Shown piece after piece: positions 1 to 9,185 of a stretch of DNA of 23,536 bases. Location of the stretch: the NCBI GenBank assembly GCA_025765595.1, contig JAIVFH010000376.1, positions 1 through 23,536 on the forward strand, in the 5' to 3' direction. The DNA comes from Obelidium mucronatum. Taxonomy: Eukaryota; Chytridiomycota; Chytridiomycetes; Chytridiales; Chytriomycetaceae. Under the pieces are notes generated by a model. That model was not told the origin of the DNA, did not search any database, and worked only from the letters and a program-made list of their open reading frames with translations. The position numbers and the translations under genes were made by a program. Positions within the stretch are counted from its first letter, which is position 1; the number at the start of each line of letters is the position of its first letter.

Positions 1-776
1 ACATAGCGATCCAGTTTTTCTCGAAGTTTTTGGGCCAATCGTTCAACTCGCGCGGTTCTGATTTGAATTCGTTCCTGAAGGGTGAGTTGCTGATGTTTCT
101 GATCTTCATTCGGAACATTGCTCATTCCTTTCAAATCTCGTGCAAGTGAGATTTCTCTAAGGGTGGGCGTCAATGCCGTGTCCCATGAGTTTACGACACC
201 AAACACACCATACCCTATAATATCTAGGAACTTGTCCCCTCCGAATTGCTGTTGAAAAAACTCTTGCGGATCCATAAAAGAAGCTCCTCCAGATTCTTTT
301 GACGGTTTTCCATTCCGATCATAGGCAGCTCGTCGTTGTGGATCCGATAACACTATGTCCAAGAGTATGGTCTTTAGATCTCATCACATTGAATTGCATT
401 AAACGTATAAATTCAAACCTTGATACGCTTCTGACACTAATTTGAACTTTGATTCGGCTTCAGGGTCATCGCTTTTGTCAGGGTGATAAAGCATGGCCAT
501 CTTGTAATAGCCCTTCTTGATGGCAGTCGGGGACGCATCGAATGGAATTTTAAGGATAATATAGTACTCTGGGTCTTTAACAGTCACTGCTGGTGGTGCA
601 GTTGGTGATGCACCAGTTTTTGCACTGAGGTCATCAACTGAGTTGATTTGGAGGCAGGAATAGCATTTTACAGAATATGAATGCGTCGAGACCGGAATGC
701 TGAATTCAATCCTTGTTTGACAGAAAGTGCAATTTGTTGTTCGAGAGAGTGTTGGATTGCGACTTTCAAGAATCAT
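1..776 (-). CDS. J-domain cochaperone, Caj1/Djp1 (DnaJ-X) type, 3'-truncated by window edge
   Basis: Exon 1 is 776-419, the intron 418-353 (66 nt, GTTTGA...CATAG), and exon 2 runs from 352 off the left edge; the junction restores the J-domain sequence VSEAYQ-VLSDPQRRAAYD. The protein opens with a C-X2-C-X18-C-X2-C zinc-ribbon-like module (Cys16, 19, 38, 41). A J domain follows from about residue 68, with HPD at 98-100, which stimulates the Hsp70 ATPase. Exon 2 then gives MDPQEFFQQQFGG and a basic helix (RVERLAQKLREKL), typical of the DnaJ-X C-terminal domain of Caj1/Djp1 proteins, which act in the cytosol, for example in peroxisomal protein import. The N-terminal ribbon is not in yeast Caj1 as I know it. 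The start is the only in-frame ATG before the J domain. It lies 78 bp downstream of the stop of the next minus-strand gene. J-domain identity is sure; the exact subfamily is likely. Confidence 0.88.
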
Positions 777-853
777 TTAACCAACGTCAAAAGTCATTAT
801 TTGAAAATGCATTTATTATTCACACTGCAAACTAGACTTAAAAGTAGATATTT

Positions 854-1708
854 TTAAATGGACAATCTTGAATCCAACTGCTGCTGAGATCGAACTGCCT
901 CAATTAGCTTCCGAGCTTTTGAAACGGCATCCAACGCAATCTGAGAAGACTGCTGCACCATTTTTGGGGTGGCTCCTTTTTCATCGTCTCCTGACGAGTA
1001 GGCCAGGGACGAGTCGTCGGATATTGAGTTTCTTGGCGACCCAATACGGACCAATGCAGGTACAACAGATTCTGGAATAGTCATGTTTTGGATAGCGTAA
1101 CTTGGAGGAGGCAATTGCATCAGTACTTGTTGCTGCTGTTGCGGTATTTCTGGACGCGGCTTTCGTGGGACAATCGCCGGAGTTCTCTGTAATGGCCGTT
1201 CCCTTTCAACACGCTGACTTCCCCCGTTGGATTCTTCCGAGCTTGCTTTTCGAGGTGGGGGGACCCGAGGTCCCTCAGCTGACGAAGCTCCAACATTTGG
1301 ATCAGGTATTCTTCGCCGCACTGGAACGTCGACTCTTTCCCTGCGCTCTACAATGACTTCTGCTTCTTTCGGCTCCTTTGAATTAGATGACGAGTTTGGT
1401 GATGTCCTCGGAGGCCTTTCCCTTCGTTCATTGCTCGATGACTGGCTTTCTGGCAAAGGTCTGCGAATTTTCCGTTGCGGTTCAGGTGTCGAGGTGTTTG
1501 CCTGTTCTCTGCTAGTGTCTGAGGATGTTCTAGTGGGAACAGGTCTGCGCGATGACTCTCCGCGAGGTCGAAGTTGTGGTTGTTGTTCCTGGTTCGAGTT
1601 GGTGGCTGCTTCTTGCTGTTGTTGCCTCTTCTTGAGTCTTTCCAGTGTTGGCGAAGGGCCTTTGGCAGCTGGTGGTTCAGGAAGCGGTTTCGAGACGTAT
1701 TCGCTCAT
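854..1708 (-). CDS. Disordered Pro/Gln/Ser/Arg-rich protein of unknown function
   Basis: A single uninterrupted 284-codon frame on the minus strand. The protein is almost wholly low complexity: Gln runs near the N-terminus (KKRQQQQEA) and at about 190-195 (PQQQQQV), many Ser-Arg and Pro-Arg dipeptides, and repeated PxxP segments that could bind SH3-type domains. Only the last 35 residues (SSQIALDAVSKARKLIEAV...) look able to form an amphipathic helix. No catalytic or membrane domain is visible. The start ATG is at 1708-1706 (ATTAATGAGC) and the stop is TAA. Plus-strand frames over the same stretch are shadows: their translations are low-complexity mirror images. It is tandem with the J-protein gene downstream (78 bp spacer) and faces away from the tRNA gene. 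Probably real because the frame is long and the composition bias is consistent, but I do not recognise it. Confidence 0.62.
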   Translation of the reverse strand: MSEYVSKPLPEPPAAKGPSPTLERLKKRQQQQEAATNSNQEQQPQLRPRGESSRRPVPTRTSSDTSREQANTSTPEPQRKIRRPLPESQSSSNERRERPPRTSPNSSSNSKEPKEAEVIVERRERVDVPVRRRIPDPNVGASSAEGPRVPPPRKASSEESNGGSQRVERERPLQRTPAIVPRKPRPEIPQQQQQVLMQLPPPSYAIQNMTIPESVVPALVRIGSPRNSISDDSSLAYSSGDDEKGATPKMVQQSSQIALDAVSKARKLIEAVRSQQQLDSRLSI

Positions 1709-1966
1709 TAATGCGATGAGTTTTGGGTTTTGTTTTCTTCTTGTTTCTGTTCTGTTTCATCATCAAAAGACATGAAATGGAATTTTCGTTCGGACTTCAA
1801 ATTTCATTTGTTTTGTCATTGCCATCTGTCGTCATTTGTCAACATGAATGCTTAACGAAACTCTTTGGTTTCATCTAACAGTAGCTGGATGAGAATACGT
1901 TTGACACATGCTGCTCCAGCAGTCGAGATTTTGGATTATTATAAATAAAGTCTTCCTTGTGAATAA
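1709..1966. other. Spacer upstream of the disordered-protein gene; no gene seen
   Basis: This AT-rich stretch holds the presumed promoter and 5' UTR of the minus-strand gene at 854-1708 and the 5' flank of the tRNA gene. Plus-strand frames are short and end near 1775. I see no other coding or RNA signal. The AATAAATAAAG-like stretch at about 1939-1950 could be a fortuitous poly(A) signal. Confidence 0.4.
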
Positions 1967-2038
1967 GCCCGTTTAGCTCAGTGGTAGAGCGTTGCACTTG
2001 TAATGCAAAGGTCCGTGGATCAATCCCGCGAGTGGGCA
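1967..2038 (+). tRNA. tRNA-Thr (anticodon UGU)
   Basis: A full cloverleaf can be drawn. Acceptor stem GCCCGTT pairs with AGTGGGC (two G-U pairs); D-arm GCTC/GAGC with loop AGTGGTA; anticodon stem TTGCA/TGCAA with loop CTTGTAA, anticodon TGT at 1999-2001; T-arm CGTGG/CCGCG with loop ATCAATC; discriminator A. There is no intron. The A box (TAGCTCAGTGG) is canonical. The T-loop starts with A instead of the usual T54, a small departure in the B box (GGATCAATCC). A T5 run at 2039-2043 right after the gene fits a pol III terminator. Confidence 0.93.
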
Positions 2039-2580
2039 TTTTTGCGGAAGGGAGCGGCTAAAATTTTATTACTCTCAAGAACACCACCAGCAACGATAAT
2101 GTAAGGACTTTTGTCTCTATGCTGTTATGGTGAATGGGAAATGCTTGGAAATGCTGGAACTGTGTCATCGATAAAATAATGAAATTCTTGCGCGTCTTCT
2201 TCTTCCTTTTGAGATTTGCGGCTTTATTCGCCGGCGCTTCTCCGACCGAACAGGAACAAGAAGCTTACCAAAAGCTCAAAGAGTTGTTTGAATCGGCAAA
2301 GAATTCTTTCGCTGCGAGGGACTTTGTTGCGTCAGCAAACAAGTTTGAACAACTCACCAAATTGATCCCAGAGTGGGCTGACGGTTACTTGAACTGGGCG
2401 CGCGCTGAGCTTGAAGCTGGACATGGATCGAAAGCATTGGAGATTTACCGCGAAGGAGGTTTGGAAGCTGAGTCCACTACAAGACATCTACTGACCTAAG
2501 GTCACAACACTTCTATTCACTATTCAAGTGAAGAGATTTCCTGAAAGCGCAGTCGCTAATTTAGGATTTTGCCAAGGGCT

Positions 2581-3329
2581 GTCTGAGATGCTTAATCGGC
2601 AAGTAAATTGTTCTTTCCGTCTGGTTGTTTCTAAAAGACCTTACACTTAACCCCTTGGTTCCCACCCCCTGAAAATTTTTTCTGGTCGTTTTCTCCCGGG
2701 AACCTTTTAAAAGGTAGTAATAATAAAAAAACTCTGTCAACACCACTGTCACCACAAATGGCCATTTACAGAAGAAGAGACAGATGAACAGAACCAATAT
2801 ATTCAGTTTATTTCCTGTTTCAAACTGTTATTCATTGTTTCATTGACTACTCCTTGTATCCAGTCTTTTGCCCATCAGGGAAACAAATGCGAATTTGATC
2901 GAAGACACAACATGGCAACTGCTGTCTTTCGCGATATCCAAGCATAGAGGCTGCCTTTTTGGAGGCACGGAAACGTTTTTGGGGTCTGTCAATGGCTTGT
3001 CCGACTTGTCATCAAGTGCTCCAAGGAAAGCCAGCCATGGGCCATACTGAGTCAAACATAAGTCCGTTTTGTCAAGGCATGGACAGCGAGTGTTTGAAGA
3101 ACCGTCTGCAAGCATTTTCGAGAGACTTTTGGGCGGGCCTGTTTCCCGCCTGATCAGTCAAGAATGGCCCATCCAAACCAAAAATGGCCAACGGAAATGG
3201 AATAAGACAGGTCTATTTGCCTCAGGACCAAAAGCTCTGAGCGTGCAGAAGCGGTGCTGGAAAGTGCATGAAAAAGGTATTTTTTTTTACTACCTTTTAA
3301 AAGGTTCCCGGGAACCAAGGGGTTAATAG
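2581..3329 (+). other. Intron 2 of the GT61 gene, enlarged by a transposon
   Basis: Other introns in this gene are 53-70 nt; this one is about 749 nt because a 672-bp element sits in it. Taking the element and one TTAA copy away leaves a 73-nt intron (GTCTGAG at 2581 to TTAATAG at 3329) whose phase joins GFCQGL to PSDYPNVKLPQ in frame. A stronger-looking donor, GTAAAT at 2603, is in the wrong phase for that acceptor. It would need an acceptor inside the element's right end (TTTTAAAAG at 3303), adding nine element-derived codons. Transcript data would decide. Confidence 0.5.
2647..3326 (+). mobile_element. Non-autonomous TTAA-flanked DNA transposon (piggyBac-like MITE)
   Basis: The element (2651-3322, 672 bp) is flanked on both sides by TTAA, the diagnostic target duplication of the piggyBac superfamily, and its ends are CCCC...GGGG. 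The inner terminal repeats are CCCCTTGGTTCCC at 2651-2663 and its complement at 3310-3322. The repeat continues inward as GGGAACCTTTTAAAAGGT on both sides, but the left arm has about 34 extra bp between the two blocks. In the right arm the blocks abut, forming the palindrome GGTTCCCGGGAACC. CCTTTTAAAAGG is a second small palindrome in each arm. No open frame in the interior is long enough for a transposase (longest about 90 codons, no recognisable DDD domain), so it would need to be moved by an enzyme encoded elsewhere. Confidence 0.78.
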
Positions 3330-5087
3330 ACCAAGCGATTATCCCAACGTAAAGCTTCCGCAACTACAAGAGGCAAGGAATGTCTGTATAAAAGCTGTCA
3401 AATTAAGTCCAGATGATCCTCAACCACTTCAAACACTCGCAGCCGCGTTAACCTTATTCATGGATTATAAAGCTGCGATTGAAGGTTAGACCGCAAAAGA
3501 TAAAAAAAGCCCCTATTAACAAATCTTTAAAATGCAAGCTTACGAATCGTGGCTAGTCAGATACGGAGTTTCCCACGCAAATCAGAAGAAGCAAGTCTTG
3601 AAAAACCTGGGAGCCGCTTTAATTCGGTCAGGAAACAATGAGCGCGCACTCGAAGTCGCAAACGAATTGATGAAATTGGATCCATCCCCAGATAACATTG
3701 GATTTGTTGCCCACGTCCGTAGTATCGCTATCCCAATGGATACATTTGCAGGAAAACTGAAAACCAAAGGGCTCGTGCGAGAAGTTGAGGAATATAAACT
3801 GAGAAGTCCGCTCATCTGTAAACCGGGTCAAAAGTGGCGGGTCGCGTTAAATTATTCAGAGGAAGCTGCGTTGAATTCAGAACTCATCAAAGTCAGACAA
3901 TTAAATCCGGATACTGCCTATCAATCGTACGGAAGGATTGATGATCCAGTGTTTGTGGGCACGCCATTGCCTCGGCAACCACATTTTTATCACGAACGTA
4001 TCATCAATATTATTTTCCTTCAAGAAGCTTTCATCTCTGGCCATAGTGCAGTCGTTCATTCAAACTGTGCAGTTTTCACTGGGTCTCATCATGCTGGGAT
4101 TGATCTTCAGACCTTCTCTGAAGATGATAATGTTCCTCTGAAGACAATTCAACTCCGAACAGCATCCATTATGGGTCATCAACTAATGAACTACTATCAT
4201 TGGGTAAGTTTTTACTAGGGACAAAAAGTATAGGCAGCTGATAAATACTTTCACAGATTATAGAGTCCCTTCCCAAACTCCTCATTCTCAAAGAACATAT
4301 TCTCCTTAACCCAGACTACAAGGACGTTAAAATCCTAGTTCCTCAGCCAGGATTTTCCGGCGCTATCGACGATACACTGGCTCTGCCTGAATTCAATGCA
4401 ATTCGATCGCGCTTTATTTTCTATGAAAACCCAACTCGGTAGCGGTACCATTTTCCGAAAGGACTTATACTCGCCGATTGGATTCACCACTCCAACGACA
4501 CACACAAAACATTGCATAATAACCTATGGAGCGTCTATTGGCCACCTAAACAGGCACTGCAGCTCATTCGCGACTTTTTCCACACACATTTGAAGTCTCT
4601 CGCCTCATCGAAATCCAGAAACGGAAACAATGAGAGTACAAGCGGTCATAAAATCGTCTACATTAGCCGTGTAGGGAAGGTGCGAGGCTTTCCAAATGAA
4701 AAGGAGCTGATTGAATACCTCCAAAAACGGTTTGGATCTCACCTTAAAATCCACACGGGAACTGAACCGTTACTGACTCAAGTGGCAATGTTTTATGAGG
4801 CACTTGTTGTGGTGGGAGCGCACGGCGCTGGACTCGCAAACTATGTATATACTAAATTGGGGGCGGCGCTTGTCATGATTCCAATGGATCCTCATGTTGA
4901 GTTTTGTTTTTCGCACTTGGTGGCGGCATTGGAGGGACGGCATTATATTGTGTCTGATATTCCTGGAAGTCATTATTATGGCAGCTATGGGGCACTTAGT
5001 CAAGCTCAAATGGTCCTTTTGGGTGATACTGTACAGAAAGCGTTGGATAATGTGGCAAATGTTTCTGCAGAAAGAGATGAGTTGTAG

Positions 5088-5509
5088 ACAGGGTTTGAAA
5101 AAATGTGTTTTTTCTAAATTTTATGAGATTTGAACAAGCAACCCTTTCACATGGACTCGGACTACCTCTTGCTGAGAAGAAAACCATGGTAGCTAACCAT
5201 ATGTCGGGTACTTGTATTTTTTTTTTAATTTGGATCCGTGATGGAATTTATGAAAGCCTATCTGTGTATTCAAGCTGTCGGACTTATAAGCCTATTGATC
5301 GGACTACAGTTACAGCTCATAAACGAATACGGCAGCTTGTACGCTTGAAATAGCCTCCTTGGTTCAATTTTCATACACTCTGGCGCGCGAGGACTCGGTA
5401 TCACATCGATTGTTCCACAGAAGTTGAACTCATTTTCGCCGCCCCTGATTAATATATAAGCCACGACCAGAAAATTGCCGACAGTAGCAAAATTGATCTT
5501 GAATTCAGA
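5088..5509. other. Spacer between the GT61 gene and the Cys-rich protein gene; promoter region
   Basis: No convincing coding frame: the longest plus frame, at about 5105-5353, has no homology that I recognise and unlike codon use. The right end carries the TATA-like motif listed separately. I looked here for an upstream exon encoding a signal peptide for the next gene and did not find a convincing one. Confidence 0.4.
5450..5460 (+). promoter_or_regulatory. TATA-like element of the Cys-rich protein gene
   Basis: TAATATATAAG lies 50-60 bp upstream of the ATG at 5510, a reasonable spacing for a fungal TATA box with a 25-30 nt leader. Inference from position and sequence only. Confidence 0.35.
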
Positions 5510-6610
5510 ATGTCGCTGTTGCCATGTTCAGCATATCTCACTTACGATGTCACCAGCCAAGGCGCGGATTGCACATCTGATGCGTCGACATTTGTCTTCA
5601 GCTTCGTATGCGGAAGCCCAGTTGATACTTGTCCTTCCCCAGCAACAGCGGTGTGCAAGGAAAGCGTCCAGCAAGGCACAGCTACTACCGGAATCTGCAC
5701 CCCTACACGATTGAATCCCAACAATACGTTCTCTTTGCCGCAAAGTTTCGCAGACAGCATGCAATTCGGATACAACGTCGCATATGTGTCCACATATGCT
5801 ACAGAGACATGCGCAAGCCAGCCGGTCTCCACTGGCTTGTACTCTATGGACATTTGCTCCCCAAGTCCATTGAACGACGGCAGCTGGGGCCTCGTCCGCA
5901 GTGATTTGGGCAAGAACATTTATTTCGACCGATACACTGACACCAAGTGCACCAAACCTGATGAATCCAAGCTGGGCATTCCATTGTCTAAATCTGGATC
6001 CACTTGTGCGAACAAGGCCTCTGCCTCTCTGACCGTCCACAAAGGATACGCTGTAACAATCGGACACGTTGAAAACGCGTGCAAGACTCCAGCAAGTATT
6101 ACTGTTGCTACTTCTGTTGGTTCCTGCGAAGTTAGCTCACTCTGTGGTCCAAGCACCTTGAACTTAAAGACCATTGCATGCCCCACGAAACCATTGGACT
6201 ATAAACTTGAAGATGAAGCCAAAAATATTTTTGGTTCTAGCCCTTACGTCATGATGGAAATGTATGCAGACAAGACTTGCAAAAGTGATGCGCCTGTCAT
6301 GAAAAGTGTTTATGCCTTGGAACTGTGCCAGCCGCAAAGTGGCGGCGAGCGGTCTTTCATCTTCACTCAAGCTCAGAATGGGTCTCTGGTTTATTCAGTG
6401 TATCTTAGTCGCACTTGTACTGGTACGTTGGAGAAACGGGAAAGCCATAGCAGCACCACTTGTGACAACTTCAACAAGGTTACTTTCTTCAATGCGAAAA
6501 TTACCGAAGCTACTGCAGCTGTGACGAAAAGTTCTGGTGGTCGCAGTTTCCATACTGGTTCTACATTTAGGGTTTTGATTGTTGCTGTGATGTTGGGACT
6601 GCTTTGTTAG
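5510..6610 (+). CDS. Cys-rich internally repeated surface protein with GPI-like C-terminus
   Basis: A single-exon frame of 366 codons. It contains about six loose repeats of some 50 residues built on a pattern of an aromatic/Tyr strand, a D/T-x-x-C turn, then a further Cys 15-20 residues on. Examples are YVSTYATETCASQ, YFDRYTDTKCTKP, MEMYADKTCKSD and YSVYLSRTCTGT. The many paired Cys and Ser/Thr imply disulphide bonding outside the cytosol. The end, a Ser/Gly-rich stretch followed by FRVLIVAVMLGLLC, looks like a GPI-attachment signal. The N-terminus (MSLLPCSAYLTYDV) is too short and not hydrophobic enough for a normal signal peptide, so a first exon may be missed (a possible acceptor is TTCAG just before CATATCTC) or the peptide is lost. 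AATAAA at 6642 follows the TAG stop. Function unknown; probably cell-wall or zoospore surface. Confidence 0.75.
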   Translation: MSLLPCSAYLTYDVTSQGADCTSDASTFVFSFVCGSPVDTCPSPATAVCKESVQQGTATTGICTPTRLNPNNTFSLPQSFADSMQFGYNVAYVSTYATETCASQPVSTGLYSMDICSPSPLNDGSWGLVRSDLGKNIYFDRYTDTKCTKPDESKLGIPLSKSGSTCANKASASLTVHKGYAVTIGHVENACKTPASITVATSVGSCEVSSLCGPSTLNLKTIACPTKPLDYKLEDEAKNIFGSSPYVMMEMYADKTCKSDAPVMKSVYALELCQPQSGGERSFIFTQAQNGSLVYSVYLSRTCTGTLEKRESHSSTTCDNFNKVTFFNAKITEATAAVTKSSGGRSFHTGSTFRVLIVAVMLGLLC

Positions 6611-6641
6611 AAGCGCATATTCTGTTGTTTTTTGCTCAAAG

Positions 6642-6647
6642 AATAAA
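6642..6647 (+). terminator. Poly(A) signal of the Cys-rich protein gene
   Basis: AATAAA 32 nt after the stop codon, in the short convergent spacer before the minus-strand peptidase gene. Confidence 0.5.
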
Positions 6648-6770
6648 AGATACATCTATAAGTTTCTTCGTTTCTGAAGGCGGCCAATTTTAGACTTCAA
6701 GCCCACAAGCCCACAAAAGTTGGTTGATCAGTAATAATATCAAACTATAGCGAAAGCTCAAATTTAATCA

Positions 6771-8704
6771 TCAGAACTCGACAATCATACGATAGTAAAA
6801 CTCTATGGCTCTTTCCACACTATTTATAGACACAAACTCATCTACTCCATGAATCCCACCCAGTTGCTTCTTACTCGTCAATAGAAATGGAGAAAGCCGG
6901 AAAGCTGTCCCGTCCTTGATCACATCATTTAATAGAAAATGCTTTGTATCTGTTCCTCCAACCATAATCGCAGGCCCCACAATAACTTTACTCTGCAAAC
7001 TATGTCGTGAATGCACTTTTTCCAGAATATTGGCGAGTCGCGTGTATTCGTCAGATGTAGATCCAGCTCTCTTCAAGAAAGGCGGCGTGTACGGTGTCAC
7101 TGGGCTGGCTTCTTCGGCATGCGGTAGCACTTGCAACGTATACGAAAACAAAGACAATGGATGGTTTTTATCTGCAGATATTTCTGCAAGCGCGCTTTCC
7201 AGGTGCTGTTGGATCGATTGGGCAGTGTCTGACGGGTGGACTCGAATATTAATAAGAGCAGATGCAGTGTTGGGCACAACGTTCATGATTCCTTCTGCGC
7301 CAGCAAAAAATTGAGTTACTGCTGCTGTGGAACTTATGAATGGACGTGCCATTGCGTTGCGACTGAATACGTTTCCAAAGATATGAGGGAATCCAAGTGC
7401 ATCGTAGACAATGTTGAAGAGACGGTTGGTTAGAAGCCACTGGGGAAGAAGCAAGAGTTTAAAAGTATCAATCGTTGGTGAACTATACGAATGAACTGGG
7501 AATGGGTGCTTCTGGTCCAAAATATTGAGAGTGGAGGCAAGAACATGGGATGGATTCTCGGACCATTTACTGACAGAGCTGTGGCCTCCTTCCGATGAGA
7601 TTGTGAGTCTGCAGTTCATATATCCACGTTCTGCGACACCAATGAATGCAATAACTGGATTCCCTGGCAAAGGAATCAAGTTCTGTGTAGCGGGGACGCC
7701 TTCATCAAGAATCATCTATTCATGAAATTCAACTGAGTCAATCAAATAAACTTGAACAAATGCATGCGACAACCTCAAATAAAGCCCCCTTCTGTGCCAA
7801 ATACTCTGCAATCTTGGCAGCTCCATGCGTTCCCCCAGTTTCCTCATCATGCCCCAATGCGATTGTCCATCGCTTCGCTTTCTTCAAACAAGACGACTTA
7901 TCAGATGTAGTGGATTCCATATCGCAAGCGTCCAATACAGCTTCCAAAGCACTCAGGAATGACACTAGAATCCCCTTCATGTCCAAAGCCCCTCTTCCGT
8001 GAATCATTCCAGAGTTTTCATTGAATCGACCCTATATAATGGAGCGAGGAAGTGCGGTTGGTCGCAACAGTTTGCCCGCCCATATGGGAATGAAATGATC
8101 ATCATATCAAACTTACGGAGAACGGATCCTCTCCAGTTCCCGGCACCACATCCATATGGGCGTAAAACAAAAACTTTGGTTCCGATTCCAGATGCTCAAA
8201 AATCAGTGATGCCTTATTGATTGTAGTGACATTGTGTGATTCATGAATACGAGGAAACTCTTTTTTGAGGAACTTGTGGAACTGCAAGAAACTGTCGAGC
8301 ACTCCAGAAGCAGAGTTTTTCTCTTCTTTCATTTTTGCGTTGGATGGCGATTCAGTGAAGATTGATGTTGCTTCGACCTCGGTGAAGGAAGTTGTGTTGA
8401 TTCTGATGGCTTCTTGGAGCCGTGCGGCAGTGCATGCAGAGAGTGATGACGCCTCGGTCGATGCCGTTACTTCGAGAGTGAGTTGTTTGAGAGAGAGGCG
8501 CTGTGAGCAGAGCGAGTGTTCCGGTGTTCGATGTTCCCTGTGGCTGCTTTGAATCTGGGGTTTGATCCAAGTGTGGTTGAAAGCAGCATGAAGAATGACA
8601 AGAAACGCAAATGCAGCAACTGCTCGAAAGAATGTTCTCCGTTTCGTTGAAATTGCCGTTGTTTGACTACTTGCTATATCATAGTCGTCGTTTTTGAGAA
8701 CCAT
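6771..8704 (-). CDS. M20 family peptidase, vacuolar carboxypeptidase S / PM20D1-like, type II membrane protein
   Basis: Three exons: 8704-8117, 8031-7774 and 7715-6771, separated by 85-nt (GTAAGT...ATATAG) and 58-nt (GTTGTC...AATAG) introns; 596 aa, all junctions in phase 0. A single membrane anchor at about residues 25-42 (AVAAFAFLVILHAAF) places the enzyme in a lumen, as in yeast Cps1. The two-zinc site is intact: AHMDVVP (His183), GRGALDMKG (bridging Asp), DEETGG (catalytic and metal Glu), ILDEG, and the late His in LGGIHGVDEF; VGGTDTKHF is the family's C-terminal signature. Members cleave C-terminal-proximal peptides or N-acyl amino acids. The start used is the first true ATG (AAAAAATGG, 8704); codons further upstream in the frame lack an ATG. 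It converges on the Cys-rich gene and diverges from the zinc-finger gene. Substrate cannot be read from sequence. Confidence 0.9.
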
Positions 8705-9185
8705 TTTTTGGAAAAGAATCACAAAGTGCCTAACAAGATCGAATTTCCAAGAAGAAAAGCGCGTCCTTTCTTTCAAGGTTGAAAGGGGGGAGCGAGTCCT
8801 GAATAACCTGAAGCTACATCAATTGCTGGCTAACGTCTTGATTACGAATCTTTACGAACAAAAAGGCCCAGACCAAAACGAACAAATTCAAAAAAAGAAA
8901 GCAAGACTATCTTATCAAAATCACGTGCGCCTGTCTGGGCGCGTTGGCTTCTATTAATTACAGACCAAAAGCAAGTCGAATTATTCCATCAGTTAACGCA
9001 TTCACTTGAGAACTTCTGATTACTTTTGGATTGGCGAAAGAATAATCTTCCCCTAAAAGCATATCGGAAACAGCCGTTTTTCATCCAGAGTTGACAAAAA
9101 GCAGAGAATCGGAAAGTGCAGGGAAAAAATTGTCGGAATCCTTTTGAAGGCTCTACCGCTCCAAGTGAAAACCCTTTCAAAAGCC
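8705..9185. promoter_or_regulatory. Divergent intergenic region between the peptidase and the zinc-finger gene
   Basis: About 480 bp with no coding frame that I can support. It contains a perfect palindromic E-box CACGTG at 8922-8927 (the core bound by many fungal bHLH factors) and a nearby GATA-type site (CTTATCA, 8911-8917). These are sequence matches only and could serve either gene. Confidence 0.35.

Larger units (their letters stand above)
2179..5087 (+). pseudogene. TPR-GT61 family glycosyltransferase gene with a premature TAG; probable decaying gene
   Basis: Five exons are inferred: 2179-2458, 2529-2580, 3330-3484, 3539-4203 and 4257-5087 (introns 70, about 749, 54 and 53 nt). Joined they would give 660 codons, but codon 446 is TAG (4440-4442). 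The protein has a signal peptide (MKFLRVFFFLLRFAALFAGA), then TPR-like helical repeats to about residue 220. A GT61/DUF563 glycosyltransferase domain follows, with MGHQLMNYYHW, RYHFPKGLILADW, VVVGAHGAGLANYV (near 4820) and the C-terminal PMDPHVEFCFSHLV block. Family members (EOGT, POMGNT2, plant xylosyltransferases) add sugars in the ER/Golgi lumen, which agrees with the signal peptide. The MKFL start is preferred over an upstream in-frame ATG at 2134, which would bury the signal peptide. Reading resumes in the same frame after the TAG with full conservation, so the break is recent, an assembly error, or read through. Confidence 0.75.

Noticed and set aside
1227..1775. Plus-strand 182-codon frame over the disordered-protein gene
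   Set aside because: It is the antisense of a low-complexity gene; its Ser/Gly/Cys composition mirrors the Pro/Gln/Arg codons.
2840..3153. A transposase gene inside the MITE
   Set aside because: The interior frames are short, overlap on both strands and show no DDD domain; CPTC in one frame is not enough.
4439..4531. A 93-nt intron that would remove the GT61 TAG
   Set aside because: It is in phase, but would delete the conserved RYHF...LADW segment of the catalytic domain and uses a weak acceptor.
5528..6067. Minus-strand 179-codon frame over the Cys-rich protein gene
   Set aside because: Antisense shadow; the plus frame has regular Cys repeats and a hydrophobic tail.
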